DNA from: Fremontodendron californicum
Taxonomy: Eukaryota; Streptophyta; Magnoliopsida; Malvales; Malvaceae
DNA length: 64,000 nucleotides
Direction: 5' to 3'
Assembly (NCBI GenBank): GCA_030761205.1
Contig: JAULJL010000002.1
Location: 41,008,814 to 41,072,813 of the forward strand
This document shows, one piece after another, positions 1 through 9,070 of this stretch; position 1 is the stretch's first letter, and every line of letters begins with the position of its first letter. A program made the translations under genes and the position numbers. Under the pieces are notes generated by a model. It ran no database searches. It was given only the letters and a program-made list of their open reading frames with translations, and was not told where the DNA came from.

Positions 1-85
1 TTGGCAGTACCAATAAGGACACATGAACATGTTTTTTAGTTTTTACACAAAAAATAAATAAATAAAACCGTCACTTGATGACCAT

Positions 86-122
86 GTTGCTCTGGATTTT
101 CCGAAGTACGGCCCTCTGTTTT
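86..122 (+). repeat. 37-bp upstream block, copy 1 (duplicated at 3912-3948)
   Basis: A block beginning GTTGCTCT and ending ACGGCCCTCTGTTTT lies about 310-345 bp upstream of the first SAUR ATG. It recurs at 3912-3948 with only a few changes. I read it as part of the SAUR tandem-duplication unit rather than as a transposon. Its function is unknown. Confidence 0.6.
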
Positions 123-240
123 CTCAAACAAAATGGCTAACCTGCTTTTAGAGTGATCTTGTTTGGACCCAAGGAGCTAGTGGGTGGTCTATATTGCATC
201 ATTAGTCCAATCCGAACAAGAGAAAATGGTTGATTCAATG

Positions 241-275
241 AGCAAAGCCATGTGATTCTTTGGTGCATTGGGTCC
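241..275 (+). promoter_or_regulatory. SAUR promoter module, copy 1 (CATGTG + TGGGTCC)
   Basis: AGCAAAGCCATGTGA starts the module and TGGGTCC ends it. The first base of CATGTG (249) is 20 bp from the first base of TGGGTCC (269). The same pair occurs upstream of the three other SAURs here. CATGTG/CACATG is an E-box variant bound by bHLH factors including PIFs (family knowledge). TGGGTCC resembles TCP site II sequences and the GGTCC-type elements described in soybean SAUR promoters. Regulation is inferred from conservation and position. Confidence 0.6.
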
Positions 276-380
276 TCTAAGAACTCCCAGCAGCCATGGT
301 GACAACACAAGCTAATTTGGGTCTTTGTCGAAATTGAATATTATGGCACTTCAATGTCGGCCTCTATCCTCTCCAAACTC

Positions 381-389
381 TATATATAT
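381..389 (+). promoter_or_regulatory. TATA box of SAUR gene 1
   Basis: TATATATAT lies 41-49 bp upstream of the chosen ATG at 430, which would give a very short 5' leader. In the three sister genes the TATA box is 115-140 bp from the ATG, so the true core promoter of this copy is less certain. Confidence 0.5.
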
Positions 390-429
390 CTCCTTGTTTT
401 TCCCTTTCATCACTTCAAAATCAGACGTT

Positions 430-723
430 ATGGGTGTTCGAATACCGTCCATGATTTCCAGCGCCAAGCAAATTCTTAAGCTGCAGCCTCTTATTACAAG
501 AGAGAAGCCTGATGTCCCAAAAGGCCACATTGCAGTTTATGTCGGCGTCGAGACACAAAGAAAAAGGTTTGTGGTTCCAATATCTGTCTTGAACCATCCT
601 TCGTTCAAAGACTTGCTTAAGCGGGCAGAGGAAGAGTTTGGCTTCAATCATCCGATAGGTGGTCTAACAATACCTTGCAGAGAAGATGTCTTCATAAATC
701 TCACTTCTCGATTGCAGGCCTAA
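430..723 (+). CDS. SAUR family protein 1 (small auxin-up RNA)
   Basis: This single-exon gene encodes 97 aa. The ATG at 430 begins MGVRIPSMI, matching the MGFRLP/MGIRLP start of the three sister genes; an upstream in-frame extension lacks this alignment. The SAUR domain is complete: PKGHIAVYVG, then a basic RKRFVVPIS stretch, LNHPSF, AEEEFGFNHPIGG, and TIPC near the C-terminus. In this family, SAURs inhibit PP2C.D phosphatases and so activate plasma-membrane H+-ATPases during auxin- and light-driven cell expansion. The sequence belongs to the SAUR14/15 or auxin-induced 15A/10A5-like group by its N-terminus. No intron or transit peptide is seen. It carries VET between YVG and QRKRF where sisters have one residue fewer. 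It is first in a tandem array of four on the same strand. Confidence 0.93.
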   Translation: MGVRIPSMISSAKQILKLQPLITREKPDVPKGHIAVYVGVETQRKRFVVPISVLNHPSFKDLLKRAEEEFGFNHPIGGLTIPCREDVFINLTSRLQA

Positions 724-730
724 TAAGGGA

Positions 731-2700
731 TTATTAATAAGATGGCCAATCCTTCACAATTTTGTTTCCTTTTTTTCCCTTGAAGAGAACAAAAGCTGTA
801 AACCCATGTATAAAAGCTAATTTATCAACAAAATTATTTCTTTTATCTGAACTTCTTTCTAATTTTTTAATACTATCAGGTTTTTGAGCATGTTTTATGG
901 GATGACTTTAACGGAGAAAATATATATAATATATCTAAGTGAAATAACAATGGATTAAACAAGGGTCTTACGGATTCCTTTGAAGTTTAATTAAGTTATA
1001 ATTTATAATAAAATTTACAAATTATTATATATAATTCACTGTTAATTAATAATTTGAAGACTATGATTAATTATGATCCAACAGATATTTTATTCCCATC
1101 GCTATTGGAGTATTTTGTTTTCTTCACTTTAACACTCTCTTACCCTTAAGTTCACTATTGGAGTACTTTCTTTTCTTCCAAACAGGAAAACCATGGATCT
1201 GCCCAGCCATGCATGAATATTGGCTCTTAAACCGCCCTTCAAAGTTTAATTTAAGTGCTACTGCATGCATATATTTTGCCCTGTGGAAGCAAATTTTAAA
1301 ATGAATTTACCTTGCAATGTGTTTTAGATTCTCGTACCATCTCAAGCTAACTTTGGAATTAAGGATGAGGCAAGTTGGTTTGCTCAGAATTTCTCGCATA
1401 AAAAAGGGCGTCCTTGTTTGCTGTGATGCATTACGTCAGAGATTCAAGTTGATGGGTTAGTTGCTCTAGACTCTAGAGTCTAGAGTCTAGAGCCAAAATT
1501 TCATACGCTAGAACTTTCACACTTTCTAGCTCACATGCTCTCTTGCTCTTTCTCTTTCTCTTTGTTGCTCGAGATTCACAAACTCCAAAACGTAATCCTT
1601 GCAACAAAACAAAGAATTTCCAATGCATGTGAACGTCAGTCCCAAGTTAATCTAATCAAAATCAGTACAGATGTACATGTGCCTGTCAAACTATAGCCCT
1701 CAAAATTGGCAGCTTGCTGCAACCACTCTTTCTACCGATGGGGGTTGCTGGCGCTACTAATAGTGTAATAAACTAATAATTATGCGTGAATTGGTTTCAG
1801 CAACATTAGTTAATTATCCCAAAAAAAAAAAAATAGTAAATAGAGAGAGTAGATAATTAGACTTGACCTTTTTATGTTTTGTCTTTCTTAATTTTATAAA
1901 TATAAATTATTAAATATGTTAAAATTTTAAATATGAATATGATGCATGAATTAAGTATATTGTATTAATTATGTTTAAATGTATTATATTTATAATATTA
2001 TTTTCGTATTTATTAAATATATCATGTTCGTATCATATTTTTATTTTATGTTTAAAATTATCAGATCTAATGTAGATTAAAAAATTTCAAAAACATATAT
2101 ATATTGAAATTAATTAGGGGGTGAGACGCATCAAATAATAAATCAATGAAAAAGACAGATGCTAGTATCTGCAATTTTCACCAAATTGAATATAAAAGTA
2201 ACTCAAGCTCAGAACTAAATTAATGCTTTAAACACCTAATTATTAATTAATCCAAAACTTAAATAATTAGGATTGATATTTAGTTAGAATACAATTGGAC
2301 CACATATAAAATGGTTGGAATGGTAATCAGGTCGTACAAGAGGATAAAAATGAATATGCTTTCAAAGTTAAAAAAAAATATATATATATATTATCAATTA
2401 TTTTTAAGATTTTATTAACGAGTGTCCTTAATATATTTTTTAAAGTTAATTAATATGTTATTTATAATAATAATATTATATTAAATACAAAAAATATATA
2501 ATTTTATTCATCATTTTTAATATATTAAATAAAAATATTATTATATATAATAATTTTAAAAAATATTTTTAAAACATTGGTTAACAAAATTCTTGTTTTT
2601 ATGCTGGCATCAACATATTAAAAGCCCATGAAAGTGGACATATTTTGGAGAACAACTTCAAAGGAGCAAGTGGATCTGTTTTTGGCTTTTTGCACCATAA
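731..2700. other. intergenic spacer between SAUR 1 and SAUR 2
   Basis: This is AT-rich DNA with no coding potential I recognise. It contains a CTAGAGT-type short tandem repeat with a 22-bp perfect palindrome at 1464-1485. Runs of TATATA and A lie between 1820 and 2580. No transposon ends were found. Confidence 0.6.
1464..1493. repeat. CTAGAGT tandem repeat with perfect palindrome
   Basis: CTCTAGACTCTAGAGTCTAGAG (in two overlapping 7-bp phases) reads identically on both strands over 1464-1485, followed by one further TCTAGAG unit. It is a short cruciform-capable repeat of unknown role. Confidence 0.7.
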
Positions 2701-2755
2701 ATTTGGGAAATTAATTAACAAAACAGAGAAAGAAAGTTGAGTGATCTAAGCAAAG

Positions 2756-2788
2756 CAAAGCCATGTGGGCTTTTGGGGATATGGGTCC
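2756..2788 (+). promoter_or_regulatory. SAUR promoter module, copy 2
   Basis: CAAAGCCATGTGG starts the module and TGGGTCC (2782-2788) follows. CATGTG at 2762 is again 20 bp from TGGGTCC. A CAGCTGAC box at 2810-2817 has a counterpart upstream of SAUR 4 (10474-10481). Confidence 0.6.
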
Positions 2789-2832
2789 CCCTAGGAACAG
2801 CAAATTAACCAGCTGACAACAAAATTTTGCTG

Positions 2833-2840
2833 TATATAAA
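2833..2840 (+). promoter_or_regulatory. TATA box of SAUR gene 2
   Basis: TATATAAA lies 133 bp upstream of the ATG at 2966 and about 45 bp downstream of the conserved promoter module. Confidence 0.75.
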
Positions 2841-2965
2841 TACAAACACCAAACCAGCCTTCAAGCTCCAAGCTCTTTTTCTCTAACACAATACCAAGTT
2901 CTTTCAGCTAAATTACCTGCTTAGATCAAGTTGTTCTTTTTCTAACTTTTTATTCAGTCTAAAAT

Positions 2966-3274
2966 ATGGGTTTCCATTTGCCAGCCATGATCCACAGTTC
3001 CAGGCAGATTTTGAAACATCATTCTGGTTTCTCCAGGAAACAATCAGATGTGCCAAAAGGCCATGTTGCTGTTTATGTTGGAGAGGCGCAGAGAAAACGT
3101 TTTGTAGTTCCGATTTCATATTTAAACCATCCTTCATTTGCAGAATTGCTAAACCGCGCAGAGGAAGAGTTTGGTTTCAATCATCCGATGGGCGGCCTTA
3201 GAATTCCGTGCAAAGAAGATGCTTTCATCCATCTAACGTCTCAGTTGCATATATACTTGCATTGTTCCTCATGA
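2966..3274 (+). CDS. SAUR family protein 2
   Basis: This single-exon gene encodes 102 aa beginning MGFHLPAMIHSSRQIL. The whole SAUR domain is present: PKGHVAVYVGEAQRKRF, VVPISYLNHPSF, AEEEFGFNHPMGG and RIPC. The family role is as for the neighbouring paralogues: a short-lived growth regulator acting on PP2C.D phosphatases and H+-ATPases at the plasma membrane. The C-terminus differs from its sisters. After LTSQLH it continues IYLHCSS instead of stopping within a few residues, adding about 5-8 residues, so the original stop has apparently been lost or shifted. It lies 2.2 kb downstream of SAUR 1 in the same orientation, with its own module and TATA box. Confidence 0.93.
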   Translation: MGFHLPAMIHSSRQILKHHSGFSRKQSDVPKGHVAVYVGEAQRKRFVVPISYLNHPSFAELLNRAEEEFGFNHPMGGLRIPCKEDAFIHLTSQLHIYLHCSS

Positions 3275-3460
3275 ACGATGATGGATATACGGAGCAGTTC
3301 CCCTAATTTTGACAAGTTATTTTCTTTTTTTTTCCTAGATGTTGGAAGTGTAAATTTTAACAAATTAACGAATGAAATTCTTAACCCTTCAATTATCCTT
3401 TTTCATACGCTTGTTAGTGAAATTTCTGATTTAATTAGAGACCGAGAAACTTGGTCTTGA

Positions 3461-4668
3461 TATTTTTCAAAGAGTAATCGGCTAATGCAATTCCCTTGTG
3501 AATTATGTTATCCAACATTTTTTTTTTTTTTAATATTTGTGCCCGACATATTCATATGTGAGTAATTCTTTAAATATTTTAAAAAATTAAATATATGTAT
3601 ATCAATTTATACATGTAATCAATATTTATCCGAATTTGAATAACATGACTTGTGGACATTATAAAATAAGTAAGGCTTGGCTTGAAGACATGCAGATATC
3701 TATCTATGTTCATTTATTAGCAATGACATAAGTAAAAAGTTGTGCTGTCGGTAGCTCGATAAATTTGTTCAAAGCAAGGAATCTTATTTCCTTTTGTTGA
3801 GGAATGAACCAAACTCTATCCAAGACCTGGACTTTAATGAAGGATCCTTCGAATACCAATCTTCAATTTTACGGCCCCCTATTTTTGCTTGAATATACTG
3901 CTAAATGCCTAGTTGCTCTACATTTTCAAGTGTACGGCCCTCTGTTTTGAAAGCATTAAATTTTGATACTGCTTTGGCAGTGTGTACTTGTTATACTTTC
4001 GCTTCCAAACTCCAAAGGAACAAGTGGGTCTACGGCACCATTGGCGGCATAGGTTGGTGAATGAGCGAATACGAGAGAAAGAAATTTTTATTTTTATTTT
4101 AAAGGAGAGAGAATTAATCAAAATTTAATTCCTATCAATTTCAAATATATATAAAATAAATAAAAAAATTTAATTTAATTAATTCATACAATTAATTTTA
4201 AAATATGACATTAAATAAATCTGATATTTGAATATCAAATTTTATAATCTCTTATTTATCTTTAAATTATGACTTTTTTTTTAAAAAAAAATATTAGATA
4301 TATAGTAGCAAACAATTGCGCACATTTTTCACATATAAAGGGATATTCCCCAACTATTTTGGTCATGTTCTTGATATCTTTTGCTCGAGATCCGAGGATC
4401 CATCAAGATTCATGGTTTCATTTTCTTTATTTCAGAAAAAAAAAAAAACCATAGTAAGTTAAGTTGGTCGCCTGGAACTAGCTAGAAATCTGCTCTTTTT
4501 CTCAAGTTATATAGAAACCAGGATCCTATTTCTATGAAGAAAAAAAATTGTATAAGAATTAGTGCATGTGAGAGTGCAAACTTTATTGGCAGCGTGAGAT
4601 TTGGTCAATCACTCCATGTGCCTTACCAAATAATTGCGCTGAAAAATGGAAATTGCCATGTGTGAGTT
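3461..4668. other. intergenic spacer between SAUR 2 and copia element 1
   Basis: This is AT-rich DNA without a recognisable gene. It carries the second copy of the 37-bp upstream block (3912-3948). That block and nearby phrases such as CAAAGGAACAAGTGGGTCT resemble the region upstream of SAURs 1 and 2, so this may be the decayed distal promoter of a duplicated SAUR unit. Confidence 0.5.
3912..3948 (+). repeat. 37-bp upstream block, copy 2
   Basis: This is the counterpart of 86-122, with the same length and the same GTTGCTCT start and TACGGCCCTCTGTTTT end. It is not followed by a SAUR gene within normal promoter distance. A retrotransposon now lies between it and SAUR 3. Confidence 0.6.
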
Positions 4669-4673
4669 ACTCC

Positions 4674-5225
4674 TGTTGTGCGGAACTAAAACGAGATTAC
4701 TAAAACCGATAAAAAACACACTAAAAAACACCGATAATTTTACGTGGTTCGGCCAATATGCCTACGTCCACGGGAGGAGGAGCAAAGCTTTGTATTTATC
4801 GGAGATGGAGTATTACAAGAGATACGTATTACAAGTGCTCTCTATAGCACACACTCAACCGGGAGGGGCTCTCTCTAGAGCTCTCACATCTCTACCGGGA
4901 GGGAGCTCTTGGAGCTCACCTTTGGAGCTCTCCAACTCTATCTCACTCACACTCTCTCAACTCACTCATTTTTCTCTCTCACTCTACATGGCCTTTTATA
5001 GGCACCATCCATGGTGTGAACACATAGCTAGTGGCAAACAAAGTAGCCACCATCCACCAACTATCATGGTGGGAACACATAGCTAGTGGCAAACAAAGTA
5101 GCCACCATCCACCAACTATCTTGGTCTACCATCCACCAACTATGGTTGGTGGTAGCCTCCATTATTGACCTTGGTTGGTGGCTTTGGTGGAAGCTTCCTT
5201 GGTTAACTTTGAGCCATATTCAACA
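4674..5225 (-). repeat. copia element 1, 3' LTR (552 bp)
   Basis: Begins TGTTGTGCGGAAC and ends ATATTCAACA. It has a 13-bp insertion relative to its partner LTR near 4920. An internal direct duplication of about 55 bp covers ACATAGCTAGTGGC and the following bases (about 5023-5125). Confidence 0.93.
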
Positions 5226-6440
5226 ATCTCCACCTTGGCGAGAATCCACAGAGAGAATTTACTGATCAGAGCTTCCTCCATTCCTCCTTCAGGTTTCATA
5301 CACACCATTACACATGAGGGCACCTACTGCATTGGCATGATCCATCAATGCACTGAGCCTGAGTCAATTTTTCTGTCTATTCTGATCTCCTTCCCAATAA
5401 TTTATTGGCTTCTCCAAGATCCTTCATCTCGAACTCTGAGCTCAGTTGAGCCTTCAGCCTGTCGATCTCCACCTTGCCTTTTTCAGCAGATAGACAAATG
5501 ATCCATCTTGAAGTTTCCGGAAATAAACACAGTGATCAAATTGACTGTGTGTGTACTTTTCATCCTGTCATGAAACAGTCCAACCGTTTGTACAGCTGTC
5601 ACGGGATTGTTTCAGACCATACAGTGACCGGTTCAACTTGCTTTTGTAATCTTTGCGACCGGGGACTCCAAAACCATCTGGTTGAGTCATATAAATTTCC
5701 TCCTCTAAGGAACCATGGAGGAATGCAGTTTTTACATCAAGTTGAACTATCTCTAGGTTATACAGTGCTACTAAAGCCAATAAGATCCGAATAGATGCAT
5801 GCTTAACAACAGGTGAAAATACCTCATTGTAGTCTATTCCTTCTTTTTGAGCCTAACCTTTGGCTACCAATCTGGCTTTGTATCTGATGCTGTCTTTGCC
5901 GGTAGCACTCTCCTTTTTGGCAAAGACCCATTTGCACCCAATTGATCTTTTGAGTGTTGGAAGTGGAACCAACTTCCAAGTCTGATTTTGATGAAGTGAT
6001 GTCATCTCTTCATCCATCGCCTCCTTCCACTGGGCATGCTCAGGGCTGTTTACAGCTTCTTTGTAATTGATCGGAACATCATCATCAATTACTGGAAGGG
6101 CGTATGCCACCATGTCTGTGTACCGAGCAGGTTTCCGAATATGTCTATTCGGTCTACTGGTGGCAACTGATTCAAATTGCTGAAAGGTTTCTGGTGATGA
6201 CTCCTCCACTTCAGTTAAGGTGTCATCAGATTCTGGTTCAGATTCATCGGAATTTTGACCAGCATCTTCTGATTCAAACTCCACCTGCTTTAGAGAATCT
6301 TGGTTCACATTCTCTGGAGTTGACAGTTTCAGCATTACAGATTCGTCAAAGGCAACATCTCGGCTTACGATGACTTTCTTTGACTCAGGGTTCCACAGTC
6401 GGACTGCCTTTACTCCTTCATTAAAGCCCAAGAAGACAGC
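5226..6440 (-). pseudogene. copia element 1 pol relic (integrase end + partial reverse transcriptase)
   Basis: Read on the minus strand, 6431-5853 encodes the linker after the integrase core (AVRLWNPESKKVIVSRDVAF) and the start of reverse transcriptase (CKWVFAKKE, YKARLVAKG). The frame then meets a TAG stop. A second open piece (5780-5568) carries LDVKTAFLHGSLEEEIYM, LYGLKQS and then a frameshift. Past the shift, a segment ending DGSFVYLL is joined out of frame to sequence that normally lies downstream of the catalytic YVDD box. YVDD and RNase H are absent. The same stop, frameshift and deletion occur in element 2, so they predate both insertions. The lineage resembles the Tork/Tnt1-like copia group. 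Confidence 0.85.
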
Positions 6441-6749
6441 TTTTATGGCTCTAGGATCCAGTTAAGCATCCGAAAAACAGCCGATCCGGTTTTAAGACTC
6501 TAGCTCTAAGGATTTTCCAATCCATGCATCCAATGCTGTAGAGGGTAGTCAGTTGATACTCTAAGAGGCCAAGCCTCTACTCAAAATGCCTCTCTCAAGC
6601 CTCACTGAGATAACTCGAACTCTATCAACCAAAGTTCTAATCATCCGTTCTGCACCTCCATTCTATCGTGGAGTGCCCGGAGCTTCAAAGTGTCTGATCT
6701 TCACTTTGAGGAACGGATAATCGCCAATATCAGATCTCAGTATTTTGAG

Positions 6750-7476
6750 CTTTTTACTGGTCTGGACGGGATCTTCACCTCCTACTGTGGATGGGATCTT
6801 CACCGTCTATTGGACTGGAGGGGTCTTCACCTCCTACTAGACAGGATCTTCATTGTCTACTGGACGGGATCTCCACCGTCTACTGGACGGGGTTGGACAT
6901 GATCTTCACCGTCTACTGGTCCTTCGCGGATTAACAGGATTCTTCTCCTAGATAGGATATCCACCGCCTACTGGACTGGACTGGACAGGATCTTCACCGT
7001 CTACTGGTCACCGCCTACTGGTCATTCGCGGATTAACATGATTCTTCTCCTAGATAGGATATCCACCGCCTACTAGACTTTCACAGATTAACAGGATTCT
7101 TCTCCTAAATAGGATATCCACCGCCTACTGGTCCTTCGCGGATTAACAGGATTCTTCTCCTAGATAGGATATCCACCGTCTACTGGACTGGACTGGACAT
7201 GATCTTCACCGTCTACTGGTCTTTCGCGGATTAACAGGATTCTTCTCCTAGATAGGATATCCATCGCCTACTGGACTGGACTGGACAGGATCTTCACCGT
7301 CCACTGGTCCTTCGCGGATTAACAGGATTCTTCTCCTAGATAGGATATCCACCGCCTACTGGACTGGACAGGATCTTCACCGTCCACTGGTCCTTCGCGG
7401 ATTAACAGGATTCTTCTCCTAGATAGGATATCCACCGCCTACTGGACTGGACTGGACAGGATCTTCACCGTCCACT
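6750..7476 (-). repeat. 83-88 bp minisatellite in the leader of copia element 1
   Basis: Units contain GATCTTCACCGTCTACTGG, TTCGCGGATTAACAGGATTC and TTCTCCTAGATAGGATATCC, ending in one or two CTGGA repeats. GATC landmarks at 7201, 7289, 7372 and 7460 give periods of 88, 83 and 88 bp; the 83-bp unit lacks one CTGGA. Units left of 6920 are more degenerate and shorter. The array occupies the leader between the primer-binding site and the remaining pol sequence, replacing gag. Confidence 0.9.
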
Positions 7477-7488
7477 GCTCTGATACCA
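7477..7488 (-). other. primer-binding site of copia element 1
   Basis: On the minus strand this reads TGGTATCAGAGC, the usual copia primer-binding site complementary to the 3' end of initiator methionine tRNA. It is three bases inside the 5' LTR and fixes the element's orientation. Confidence 0.9.
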
Positions 7489-7491
7489 ATT

Positions 7492-8030
7492 TGTTGTGCG
7501 GAACTAAAACGAGATTACTAAAACCGATAAAAAACACACTGAAAAACACCGATAATTTTACGTGGTTCGGCCAATATGCCTACGTCCACGGGAGGAGGAG
7601 CAAAGCTTTGTATTTATCGGAGATGGAGTATTACAAGAGATACGTATTACAAGTGCTCTCTATAGCACACACTCAACCGGGAGGGGCTCTCTCTAGAGCT
7701 CTCACATCTCTACCGGGAGGGAGCTCTTGGAGCTCTCCAACTCTATCTCACTCACACTCTCTCAACTCACTTATTTTTCTCTCTCACTCTACATGGCCTT
7801 TTATAGGCACCATCCATGGTGTGAACACATAGCTAGTGGCAAACAAAGTAGCCACCATCCACCAACTATCATGGTGGGAACACATAGCTAGTGGCAAACA
7901 AAGTAGCCACCATCCACCAACTATCTTGGTCTACCATCCACCAACTATGGTTGGTGGTAGCCTCCATTATTGACCTTGGTTAGTGGCTTTGGTGGAAGCT
8001 TCCTTGGTTAACTTTGAGCCATATTCAACA
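7492..8030 (-). repeat. copia element 1, 5' LTR (539 bp)
   Basis: Begins TGTTGTGCGGAAC and ends ATATTCAACA, directly followed by the target duplication ACTCC. It lacks the 13 bp present in the other LTR. It lies about 755 bp upstream of the SAUR 3 ATG and is oriented away from that gene. Confidence 0.93.
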
Positions 8031-8035
8031 ACTCC

Positions 8036-8454
8036 AATCATACAGTATCTATCAATCTTTGAGGTTTTCTTTTCTTCCCCTACTTATATCATTCAATCAT
8101 GAACAATCGTTGAAAATCAATCATCGTAAAATTTATTAATAAAGTATTGAATTTTTAATTTTAATGATTTATAATTTTTGACAATTAGAAATATATATTA
8201 AAAATAGAATAGTTTCAATCATGGAATGGAGAAAATGAAGCCAAAAAAAAGTGCCTAATCCAAATTTATTGATCAATATTCTATATCTAATTGTAATGAT
8301 AGCGAACCATATTTGACGTCTTTGTTGAGGTTGTGGAGATAGCAACGAGGGACTCACATGAATATTGTTTTATTTTCATCCAAAAACTCATCACGTGAAG
8401 AATATGCTTGCTTTGTTATCCGAGGCATCAACATTGACCAGCCATGGCTGTGTT

Positions 8455-8509
<55 letters not shown>

Positions 8510-8540
8510 GAGAGAGAAACAGAAGGAGATAGTTGAGTTA
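8036..8540. other. spacer between copia element 1 and the SAUR 3 promoter
   Basis: Non-coding AT-rich DNA. The only distinct feature is an AT dinucleotide microsatellite at about 8455-8506. Confidence 0.6.
8455..8506. repeat. (TA)n microsatellite
   Basis: A run of TA dinucleotides, interrupted once by AAA near 8465, ends about 43 bp upstream of the SAUR 3 promoter module. It is likely length-polymorphic. Confidence 0.9.
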
Positions 8541-8548
8541 ATTGGGGA

Positions 8549-8579
8549 AAAGCCATGTGAGTCTTTGAGGAGGTGGGCC
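8549..8579 (+). promoter_or_regulatory. SAUR promoter module, copy 3
   Basis: AAAGCCATGTGA starts the module and TGGGCC (8574-8579) follows. CATGTG at 8554 is 20 bp from TGGGCC. This copy has the canonical TCP site II core TGGGCC instead of TGGGTCC. Confidence 0.6.
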
Positions 8580-8637
8580 ATATTTCAATTTCAATACCAA
8601 TCGAATTGCCAATCTGATGTTCGAAGACCTTACTGCC

Positions 8638-8645
8638 TATAAATA
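8638..8645 (+). promoter_or_regulatory. TATA box of SAUR gene 3
   Basis: TATAAATA lies 141-148 bp upstream of the ATG at 8786. Confidence 0.75.
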
Positions 8646-8785
8646 CAAACTCCAAGCAAGGGACTTCAAGTTCAACCTGCAAAATTACAAAGTACTGCAA
8701 CTTAATTTTAATTCCCAGTTCTGTCAACCAAAAAAACCCACTTAGATCAGCTCAAGCTTTTTCTCTCTTCAATTCAGGATCAGAT

Positions 8786-9070
8786 ATGGGTATTCGTTTA
8801 CCTTCTGTAATTCTTCATGCCAAGCAAGTTCTCAAACTGCAGTCTAGGAACCAGACAGATGTTCCAAAAGGCCATATTGCAGTTTATGTTGGAGAAATCC
8901 AAAAGAGAAGATTTGTCGTTCCCATTTCATACTTGAACCACCCTTCTTTTCTAGATTTGCTCAACCAGGCAGAGGAAGAGTTTGGCTTTAATCATCCCAT
9001 GGGCGGTCTTACAATTCCATGCCATGAAGATGCCTTTATTGATCTCACTTCTCGGTTGCATGCCTGCTGA
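8786..9070 (+). CDS. SAUR family protein 3
   Basis: This single-exon gene encodes 94 aa starting MGIRLPSVILHAKQVL. The domain is complete: PKGHIAVYVGEIQKRRF, VVPISYLNHPSF, AEEEFGFNHPMGG, TIPC, and a C-terminal LTSRLHAC. By family knowledge it promotes cell expansion by restraining PP2C.D phosphatases. It is the SAUR closest to copia element 1, whose end lies 755 bp upstream. The conserved module and TATA box are both intact between the insertion and the ATG, so proximal control looks undamaged, though any distal elements would now be 3.4 kb further away. Confidence 0.93.
   Translation: MGIRLPSVILHAKQVLKLQSRNQTDVPKGHIAVYVGEIQKRRFVVPISYLNHPSFLDLLNQAEEEFGFNHPMGGLTIPCHEDAFIDLTSRLHAC

Larger units (their letters stand above)
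4669..8035 (-). mobile_element. Ty1/copia LTR retrotransposon 1, non-autonomous, with 5-bp TSD
   Basis: The element proper is 4674-8030, flanked by the direct repeat ACTCC at 4669-4673 and 8031-8035. Its LTRs (4674-5225 and 7492-8030) begin TGTTG and end CAACA. Coding remnants are on the minus strand, so the 5' LTR is the right-hand copy. A primer-binding site for initiator Met-tRNA (complement of GCTCTGATACCA, 7477-7488) adjoins it, and a polypurine tract (complement of ATCTCCACCTT, 5226-5236) adjoins the other LTR. The interior is only about 2.3 kb: the end of integrase and part of reverse transcriptase at the 3' side, and a minisatellite where gag should be. Gag, protease, most of integrase, the reverse transcriptase active site and RNase H are missing, so it cannot move by itself. 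By eye the LTRs differ by three substitutions and one 13-bp indel, so the insertion is fairly recent. Confidence 0.93.

Noticed and set aside
325..429. Longer N-terminus for SAUR 1 reaching back to 325
   Set aside because: The extension does not start at ATG, overlaps the TATA region, and all three paralogues start at the MG(V/F/I)R/HLP methionine.
4646..5086. Open frame across the copia LTR on the + strand (repeated at 7491-7832)
   Set aside because: It lies in LTR sequence antisense to the element and is present only because the LTR is duplicated.
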